DNA of 41,303 nucleotides, taken from NCBI RefSeq assembly GCF_001949145.1, contig NW_019091541.1:238418-279720 (forward strand), read 5' to 3'. A program made the position numbers and the translations under genes. This DNA is from Acanthaster planci (Eukaryota > Echinodermata > Asteroidea > Valvatida > Acanthasteridae). A model generated the notes under the pieces. It saw only the letters and a list, made by a program, of their open reading frames with translations. It made no database searches and was not told where the DNA came from. Shown one piece after another: positions 33,105-41,303 of this stretch (position 1 is the stretch's first letter; each line of letters begins with the position of its first letter).

Positions 33105-35486
33105 CAACCACGATGCCAATGATGACAAAAATAGTCAAAGCTGCATCAAACCGTGTACATGCATGTATACTTAAGCACCACCGTATTAGGGTTGCCATTT
33201 TACTTTTTAGTACACAGTCAATGATGCTTTTGTAAAAGGATGAAATTAAATTGGGTTGATTGATGCATTTAAATTGGGATTCATTTATATCTGGGTCAGG
33301 GTTGCAGTCGAATTGTATCTCCTATTCACCCTTTAGCCCTAGAGTGCATGAAAATTTCTATTAACCCTAACCCCCTTGGGTGTATGTAAAATCATATTGA
33401 AATTGGAGGATTTGGGACTGTTAGGGTTAAAAGAGACAATTCTGTAATTATTTTAAACAAGAAAAAGTCCTCTGATTTGAATCTTTATTTAGCCTGTGTG
33501 TTCTGTGAACTTACTCGTATTATGTTATTGTAACTTAGAATATAGGATTTCAACAGACAAATGTTTCAATTTTCCCACTTGTTCAAGAAGTTCATGAAAT
33601 TTGTGTAGGTTTTTAAAATTTTATGCTTAACCCGTTGTATCTTGTCCAAGCGTCTTCCCAAACTTGATGTCTCGACACAGAGAGTAGAGATCTAGAATAG
33701 GCTGTATTTTCATTCACAGTACAGCCACAACTTGTTTTATTTTTAGTGTTGCCGGTACTTTCAAGAAACATTGATTGGAACTTCAACAAATATACCATTT
33801 TGACCTGCAGGAGTAGACATGCTTATTATTTTGAAAATAATTTGTGTAAAAAATTTATTTGCATAATACATTTCCCACAATAACCTCTTTGATGTGCCAT
33901 CTCTGGCACCAGGCTACATGTAGATCAATTTTGACACAAGCTGACCAAAAGGTTGAAGCACCACAGGGATGGGGCACAGAAAGCAGAGGATCTGTTACTT
34001 TCCATGTACATGTAGCTCTGAGGGCAAATTTGGCAGGACTGAAATTATAGACAAATTGCTTAAATCCGCTAGAGACTGTTACTTCCTTAACCTGACTTAA
34101 CTGGTACTAAAGATGTCACAGATGTGGAATTGTTTACGCTCTTGTGTGTATCATCTTATTACATTTCAGAGAACACGGGTGAGGGATTGTTTTTGACCCC
34201 GATTTCCAGCATGCTGACAAACTTTAAGTGATGATTGCATAACACTTCACAGTTCTGAAAAAAGGCTCGTCCTGTTATTGGCTGTCTGTGAAAACCTATC
34301 CTTCCAATGCCCCATTGTACATGCGTGTCCTATTCATGCCTGCATGCACGCTTTCCATTATATTCCCAACAACATAATGTCTTGTGTGAAACCTTTCTGC
34401 TGGTACACCTTGGCAACTGGAAATACATGTACTCTCCATGTGACACCGATGGAGAAAAGTACAAAAAAATTTTTGATTTCCTGAAGACTCATCTTCGTCT
34501 AAGTTATGTCTCTACACACAGCATCGAGTTACATGCTGTAACTCGAATGACAGCTATTGCATTAATCAGTGCAATGAAAAGAAAAATGCAGTGACCTGTA
34601 AGCATGCTGCCATCATGTGTTCAGATTTGGTGTGCGTTCTATTTGATTTATCAAACTGATCCTTCTGATGATGCCAAACAAAATGTCAAGTAACATATTA
34701 GATACACTGCAGAGTGTGCTTTCACATGAGCAGTATGCTTTAAAATCAAACCAGTTATGAAGTGGGGGTGTTATTCATATCAAACAGTGCAACTTCTTAA
34801 AACCTGCATTCCAAGGCATACAGAAAAACTCAAAAACCAAATCACCCCAGTCCAAAACAAATCCATCACTTGTCAATAAAGCTAATGTTGCTTTCATAGT
34901 TGAAATTTTTCAAACAATATACACGTATGCATTGTAAATAGTACACTTTATATATGCAGATATACATGGTATACATCCATCGCTGTGCAGGCAAGGGTGC
35001 AAATGTTGCACATGACATTCCATCAGTATTTACAGTGAAATCTTACAATAACTACAATATACATGTGCCTACAAAAATAGATAAAATGTGGGATTTAAGC
35101 AAGGGAATACAGCTGAAATTGCACAGAATGCATCCAAAGACCGGGAAATTGACATCAATTTTGTAAAAAAGGAAACGTAAAACCAAAAAAGCATACAGTA
35201 CCTCCTGCATCCGTCATCCTTTGGCATCAATCAACATTGGTTCTTATACACAATAAAAATGAAATAGACTTATAAGTCATTTTACATGTTCTTTATAGTT
35301 TTGAACAGGAGACCAGCTATTGAGGTTACTTCAGAAAGAAATTGATGAAATTTGTTTCTAATCTACAATTTTTTTTGTTGTACAAAGTTTATTATAGAAA
35401 TAACTATACAATCTGATATATCTGATTACTTTTATTGCAAGTTGTTACACTGATGCAATTGTAGTTTGGCCAGTTTAGTTTTGTTT

Positions 35487-35492
35487 AATAAA
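35487..35492 (+). terminator. Candidate CATSPER2 polyadenylation signal
   Basis: AATAAA followed within 30 bases by a T/GT-rich stretch (TGTGCCTTGTCTTTTTG), the usual layout of a cleavage site. Other AATAAA words lie at 34875 and 35252, so the choice is uncertain. Confidence 0.3.
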
Positions 35493-36020
35493 CATTGTTT
35501 ATTCCACATCTGTGCCTTGTCTTTTTGCTTCCAAAATGTGAGTACATGATATGAAAAGTCACTTCGGGGATGTCAAGTTTCTTACATGTAAACAAAGCAA
35601 TAAAATGAATTTCACCCAAGGTTTGATTAAATAAGAGTAGTAAAAGACTAGGTTCTTGAGCCTCAGGTGTGGAGAAAGTGTTTCAGGGCGGGGGAGGGCT
35701 TTAGGAATTCCCCATAAAGTAAAATCTTCTTAATTTAAGTAAATACCTCGTGGGTATGCTGAGGTACATGTAAGTGGCCACCAAAAAATATCGCTGATTG
35801 CTGAGGAGGTATGCGGGTCCTAAAAAAGAAGGTTATGTTACCTCCTTCCAAGTAATTTAAGGAATTGTATACTTTTAATAGTGCACATGTACCATTGAGC
35901 TTGTGACAGCAAGCTTGTAAGGTGGTTTTTTTTATGGGGGGGGGTTCAGCTCTCAGGCAGCACCAATAATTGAGTGGCACTGTTCAGGGGCAAAATTTAG
36001 TACAAGGGGTGCGAAAAAAT

Positions 36021-36092
36021 CAAGTGGGATTCAAATCCACAGCTTCCTGATTACTAATGCAGACGTCTTAACCATTTGTCACCCAAGTTTGC
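36021..36092 (-). repeat. tRNA-derived SINE head (degraded)
   Basis: On the minus strand the sequence reads GGGTGACAAATGGTTAAGAC, then an anticodon-loop-like part, then GTGGATTTGAATCCCAC, a T-arm containing the B-box-like GGATTTGAATCC. A tRNA length and order are recognisable, but the 3' end does not pair with the 5' acceptor bases. It is therefore a tRNA pseudogene or SINE head rather than a working tRNA. Confidence 0.55.
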
Positions 36093-36299
36093 CGGGATCA
36101 GGTGACTGGCTGGAATCCACTGCAGCAGAGGGCCAGTGCTGCAAGTAGTCAATTATATGAAGTGGCTTGGTGTTGGGGATGTTAATTTTGTACCTTGAGA
36201 ATAGTAATACGCGGAATGGCATCATATATAGCTGGCAGCTGCAGTAGAGTCCTGATTCATGCACCAGGCAGTGACAGCAGGCAAGCAGAGGATAGGGGT

Positions 36300-36530
36300 A
36301 TGTGCCAATCTTAATTGGTGACTTCGGTTCCATTCTCAGTACTGGTTCGTAGACTGCAAGGTTGCGAACATCTGCCTCATCAGTGACCCAGCAGAGATGA
36401 CCTTGTCGGCAGGCCACTGTTTCTTTGCAACAGTGTCTCTTACCACAACAGCAGCCTTCTTTGCCGTGTCCAGACCCTCAGAGGTCAAAGTAACTTTCTT
36501 CCTCTGAAAAAAGCTCCAAATGAATATGTT
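36300..36530 (-). other. Unresolved stretch open in several frames
   Basis: On the minus strand, after a TTTTTTCAG acceptor-like site, one frame reads K-K-V-T-L-T-S-E-G-L-D-T-A-K-K-A-A-V-V-V and goes on to a TGA about 56 codons later. A second minus frame and one plus frame are also long and open. It could be an old gene fragment or 3'-UTR sequence of KATNAL2. No family was recognised. Confidence 0.2.
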
Positions 36531-36552
36531 GCCATGAGTCCTAGCCCTGCCT

Positions 36553-36689
36553 TTAAACCGACTCGTACTCTCTCTGCCATTTGATGTATTTGTCCTTGAG
36601 AAGTTTGGCCGAGGGCTTGGTGTGGGCTAGGGCAGAAATGACGTCATCTGTTGTGATGGGGTCGATGCTGAAATCAGGAACCTTTTCAT
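36553..36689 (-). CDS. KATNAL2: KATNAL2 last coding exon
   Basis: KATNAL2 is a katanin p60-like AAA ATPase that acts on microtubules, notably in spermatids. This exon encodes the C-terminus: I-T-T-D-D-V-I-S-A-L, then A-H-T-K-P-S-A-K-L-L and K-W-Q-R-E-Y-E-S-V, stop TAA at 36553-36555. Human KATNAL2 has T-H-T-K-P-S-A-K-N-L and W-Q-R-E-F-E-S-V at its end. The acceptor CCTTAG precedes 36689. The first two bases complete a codon begun in the upstream exon, and the phase fits exactly. Convergent with CATSPER2. Confidence 0.92.
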
Positions 36690-39600
36690 CTAAGGTCAAA
36701 TTGAACAAGACAGAAAATGAATGCTGGTCAGTTTGCCATCAAAAAACAATAATAAAACAAGTCACACTTTGGCAGAATGATCGTCTCTTTGATGGCTACA
36801 GAATGTGTACAATTAATTAAACTTTGAACATTGTTATCATATTTTAATGTAAAGTATTATAAAATGCTAATTTTATACTGTTAGTCTTTTATATTTTGCA
36901 AGGCCCTCAGTGGGGAAAAGCCATCTCTAACTAGTGACACAAATTATAACTCTGGTTACATTTGGCAAATGTGTTGTCTCCAAAGATAAAAACATAACAT
37001 TCTCCCAGCCTCAGAGTCATTATAGGATATGCTTAATACAGGATATCGTAAGAAATGTGAATATTACTGTGCAACTTTGTCTCCTGCATCATTTATGACC
37101 CTGACTGGTGCATTTGTTAGTACTCCATCCTTGACTGGTTCAAGGAAGACTTCTCATAAGTAGGATGGAATGTTTACACGTTTAAACAAAAAAGTTCCAA
37201 ACCCATTTTCAGATTCTCTGAAACGTTTAAATGCGACCGCCCCTTTTAAAGGTTTGACATTTTAATTGACACAATCTGGCATTTATTTTATTGTAAACGA
37301 TGCCTGTAAAATGTAATCTGATTTTCAGACAATACTTTACTGTTCAGTCATATCATCATGAATTCATCACCAGAATTTTGTGCTAACTGTTTACATTGTA
37401 TACAATTTGTTGTTTTAAAGTTTTCAATGAAACCGTGGTAAGGGTGGGATGTTTAGTTGTTTACATGTTTAAAAGGGAAGGGGAAATTTTTCTGAACGAT
37501 TTTCAAATCAATGTAAATTCCAACCCTTAGTACTTCAAAGAAATGAAAGGCATGCACAATTAGAGAGCCATAAAGTTACCCTTTCGTGAGAGAAGGAAAA
37601 GAGCTAAGGCGGGGGAGAGGGAGGGTTGGAGATGCTTTGAAGGCCCTAATGGACTATATTGTGCTCTGGAGTGACAGGCGATACATGTACATGTACCATA
37701 TGGCTGCTATCCTGCACATTTAAGCAAACGTAATGTGTGGCCAAACTGCAGGAAAACACACTTGATGCCACTGTGTGATGAGGTACATGTAAGAGTGCTC
37801 CAATTGGAATGACACACTGCACACAACATTCCTATATATTTTGTACAGAATAGACATATTTTACCAGAATGGACACAAATCCAGTATTTTACATGTGCTC
37901 CAGCTGCAAGGTAGCATTGGTGTCTGAGGCTCAGTCAATTTGAATTATGGTATACTAAAATTGTTCAGCTGTTTGAACAACTTGCCCGCAGTGTACAATT
38001 CCACAATGCACTTGTTCAGGGAACAGTATTATTTTTGACCAAAAATACCAACCAAAGATACCATATTGTCCTTTACAAAGTTGAACTTTACAAACGCTGA
38101 CCCTCGGTGGTCATTTGTTCAACATTTCTGCAACTCCCCCCCCCAATCATCACTTTTAAAAATTGCTACGATGCCAAGCCATGGACCACGGCCTCTAGAG
38201 GCCGACATTCAGGTAGGATCAACCTCCAAACTGTTTTGAGCCCGAGAGCGTGTGTGTGTGTGAGCTCTTAGGGAATCACTCAAGCCTAAGGATTTTCAAA
38301 CATCCGCATTTTGACAAATGGAACCCCTGCCTGGTTGGACGTCTGCATAACTCAAAGTGTTTAAGTCGTGCACTTCTCTAGTCGGGGAATATGCACTTTA
38401 TAACTGAATACACCCGGATTGGTCCACAGCTCTTTCAAGCAAGAAGGAAAAGAGAATTGTGCACTCATCTCAGCAAATGTGAACCCCACAAAATAATGAT
38501 GGACAACACGCGCAGGATGAAAGCAAACCACACAGGCTACTCACTTTTCCAATATAAATTACTATCAGTTCGATCTGAATACAAAAGACCAAAACGCACA
38601 CACAAAAAACGGAAATCAAGACAAGGCATTTCTTGGACAAGCACCGCACACTTTGCACAACAAAATACAACGCAGGAGAATAATTGCATTGCTGTGGGGA
38701 CTTGACAGTCGAAACTACTGAGGGGTCAACTTTGCTTAAAGATGAAACTTGGTATTTTAAAAGTCAGAAATTTTTTTTTTTCCAAACTGCAAGAAACAGC
38801 TGTCCAATTACTTGAGGGAATTCAGGCAGTTGGAATGTTACGTGTAGGAATACCCAACTTAGCCTCACAATACTGAATGAGACCCCAGGCGTCTACTGAA
38901 AGAAATATGTCCTGTCCGAGAATTACTGAGAAATATCCTTGAGAACAAAAAACAATTCTCTAGGTAAAGATACCGGTATTGAAACCAGTACCAACACTCT
39001 GTAGGATTATTCTTTTTTGCCATGACATAAAAAGAAAGAACGGGTAAATTCAGAAGTGAGTGTCACAAGCACACTTCACTTGTTCCTGGGTTCACCCAAT
39101 TAAGCCTGATGTCTCGTTATGAATTTGAGCTATCCTCTACATGTAGTTCCTGATTTCAGTGCTGGTCTTGACATACATGTACATGTATCTCAAGCGCCAA
39201 AATTATTTTCAAATGTTAACAGTGTTACAACCGAGTCATTTTCCCAAAGTCAAGTCACAATCTTTTTTTCCACTACTTGAGGCAATCAGGTTTTTGAAAA
39301 CTCAAGCCAACAACACTGAAATGTTTATGTTGAAGCATATGTTAAACTCCTTAATTTGATTTTAACATTGAACAATTAGATTTTGGTGACATAAATGGCC
39401 TGCATTGAGGCAGATGGTCTCTTTTGGGGAAACTAATCCAAGAAGCTTGAACTTACAGCAAAAAGCTGGAGATAAGGAAAAGATTTACAAAAACATTTTA
39501 CTGGTGCTTGGGCATAAGTTCACCTGGAGAGTGTATCACAGCTTGTATCAGATTTCAATGAACAAAACTTAGCAGAATTAACAAGATGAAACTAAACATG

Positions 39601-39803
39601 CACGGATGCACAACTGTTTCCTGAAAAGCATGCAGACGGGTTTTTCCCAACATTGGCGCGTCAGCGCTGTTGTTTCTGGAATCTATAAACATTGCAAAAT
39701 GTTCTAGAATGTTACAAAATGATCCTGATTTGACATGGAATGAAAGTACTGTCTGTTACTGTGAGTTATGGGCTCATCATGGCTGTGGTTTCTGTTTACG
39801 TAC
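36690..39803 (-). other. KATNAL2: KATNAL2 last intron
   Basis: 3.1 kb with no other gene recognised. It contains a doubled ACATGTAC word near 37684 and a GT-dinucleotide run near 38250. Confidence 0.7.
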
Positions 39804-39906
39804 CCATGGTGCTAGACTCCAGGATATCAAAGATCTTTCGGACCGGTCTCATGGCAGCCTCTTTGCACACCAGTCTTAGATCAGACCCAGAGTAGCCTTC
39901 TGTTAA
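39804..39906 (-). CDS. KATNAL2: KATNAL2 penultimate coding exon
   Basis: 103 bases encode [20 protein letters not shown] and then P-V-R-K-I-F-D. This is the AAA+ small-domain helix of the katanin/spastin/Vps4 family; human KATNAL2 has [19 protein letters not shown]. The acceptor is TTTACAG and the donor GTACGT, phase 1 out. Walker A/B exons must lie beyond the window's right edge. No upstream exon was found in 39907-41303. Confidence 0.93.
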
Positions 39907-41303
39907 CTGTAAACACCACCAAACAAAAAACTTTTTTTTTAAATAAAGGTAAAAGTAATGACAAAGTTTCATCTCCTCTTGCAAGCAAAACCTCAATGTG
40001 TGTGAAAAAGTAGCTCCTTTGTCAGTTAGCAACAAAGTTCTCATGGGCTGACATTATTATGCACCTAAGTTTGCCCAAGTGCAACTCATTAAGATAATGA
40101 GCGTTGAGTGAAGCTTTTCATGATGACGGTGGCAAGTAAAAGATTTGCGGTAGCGCCATGCAAGATCTTTTTTGTGAATATGTGGGGCTCTGAAAAGATT
40201 TCCCAGTTCTTTTCAGAACTACAAAAGAGAACTCCTTGCATGGTGCTACCAAAAACCTTTTCTTCATTGTACACATATATAGTTTATACACTGAGTTTTT
40301 AACAAGTAGCGCAGAAACTCTCATGAGCTAGCTGCTTGATGTCGCGAAAATCAGAGTACATGTATATCCAAGTTTGCTTGTACATGTACATGAAGTGTTT
40401 TGGTCAGTAGCTGCACAACTTCAAATGGGGTGAGCTTGGGGGCACATTGCACACATTATGCCCTTGTAATGAGGGGGGAAGCACACATTGTATGCGAAGT
40501 TATACTCAGGGCTAGCAAGAGATGGCATGGTGCCAATAATTGTATATTTATACTATGCAACATCTGTGGTTCCTTTTTTAAAATTTTATGAGAGAGAATA
40601 GTCGTTACCGGCTCCCATTGTTACAAGTAAGGCCACTGTGCTGCAGTTTGAAATTATCTGTGTACAGCAAAAAAGTCTGCCAAAACTGTGACACCAACGA
40701 CCCAAGAATCCATGTTTCCTTTGCTGCAAATTTCATTGACATATTTCTCGGAAAAAAAGGTGCCAGAATAAAAGATAAATATCTTTTACATGTACTTAAA
40801 CCTCGAACATACAGATCCTTTTCAGATCTGGTCGTTGCCAAAAAAGTAACAGATCAAACCACATACTGTACATGCACAATTCAAATGCTTTCAGTCTTCT
40901 GTGAAGCGGGAAGCACAGTGCTAGTTCAAAGAAAACAAGAATGATGTATGGTACCGTGTTTTTGGAAATGTGATCTCTTAAGAATTTAGGACCTGGTCAT
41001 TACTCAAAATAGATTTCTTGACCTCCAGAGTAGAATGCTCTGGTGCAGTGTCGGTTTGTAGGAGACCTGGATTTCAAAAATATGATCTTCTGAAAGTAGA
41101 TGGCCTAGCAGGTTGTGGTTAGATTTCCCAGAAAGTACAAATATGTACTGCTGCTTTCTGACTGAGACCACAAAATGACAAAAAACTTTTATGCGATTGT
41201 TTCAACATGAGATAACTTTGTCATTGAGAAAAAAACTTCAAATAAGGACACATTTTGTTTGAAATGAATCAAAATTGGGAATATGGCATTGTCACAGTGA
41301 CAA
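39907..41303 (-). other. KATNAL2: KATNAL2 intron, right edge of window
   Basis: No exon matching the katanin ATPase core was seen on the minus strand. A foldback element lies at 40138-40266. An open plus-strand stretch at 40588-40944 has no recognised domain. Confidence 0.5.
40138..40266. mobile_element. Foldback/MITE-like element in KATNAL2 intron
   Basis: The left arm contains GGTAGCGCCATGCAAG and the right arm is its near-perfect reverse complement (GGTAGCACCATGCAAG on the minus strand). In the centre, TCTGAAAAGA (40189-40198) pairs perfectly with 40208-40217 across a 9-base loop. The pairing continues imperfectly between the arms, so the 129 bases can form one long stem. Confidence 0.7.

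Larger units (their letters stand above)
33105..36552. other. Region between convergent CATSPER2 and KATNAL2 stops
   Basis: This holds both 3' UTRs by inference. No coding exon was supported. A 9-bp-stem hairpin (CGAGTTACA, loop TGC) lies at 34525-34545. The SINE-like tRNA piece and an unresolved open stretch near 36300-36530 are listed separately. Confidence 0.6.

Noticed and set aside
36021-36092. Functional tRNA gene
   Set aside because: The acceptor stem does not pair and the T stem has a mismatch; only pol III box-like words remain.
40588-40944. 118-codon plus-strand frame in the KATNAL2 intron
   Set aside because: No recognisable domain, no splice or promoter evidence, and the opposite strand is equally open.

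Overview
This window is nuclear DNA from an animal. It has long introns with GT...AG boundaries, low gene density, many decayed repeats and retroelement remains. CATSPER2, KATNAL2, a BEL/Pao gag and immunoglobulin-type receptor pieces, together with very frequent TACATGTA words, fit a marine invertebrate deuterostome such as an echinoderm or lancelet. That placement is inference; the sequence does not settle it.

Layout. Bases 1-3540 are repeat-rich. They hold a ~98-base direct duplication, a degenerate ~210-250-base repeat family in several copies, and a fragment resembling a tyrosine recombinase. At 4580-4808 (minus) there is one well-bounded candidate coding exon of unknown identity. Bases 8873-10945 (minus) are a broken BEL/Pao gag-protease. 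Bases 10957-11640 are CpG-rich and could be its LTR. From 13243 to 33104 (plus) lies a complete coding model of CATSPER2, the sperm calcium-channel subunit: 12 coding exons, 515 codons, every splice phase matching, ending in a tiny last exon. From 36553 to 39906 (minus) are the last two coding exons of KATNAL2, a katanin-like AAA ATPase, converging on CATSPER2; the rest of that gene lies to the right of the window.

The 11.4-kb intron 9 of CATSPER2 holds, on the same strand, a signal-peptide exon and three C-terminal copies of an immunoglobulin-superfamily receptor with repeated E-Y-A-Y-type tyrosine motifs in the tail. Frameshifts and a nonsense codon suggest a dead or dying nested gene with tandem duplications. 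The intron also carries several foldback elements and a perfect 24-bp-stem hairpin.

CATSPER2 and KATNAL2 both belong to ciliated or flagellated cell biology: CatSper gates calcium entry in the sperm tail, and KATNAL2 shapes sperm microtubules. Their adjacency is suggestive but may be chance. No CRISPR array, operon or rRNA gene is present, and the only tRNA-like sequence is a degraded SINE-type head.
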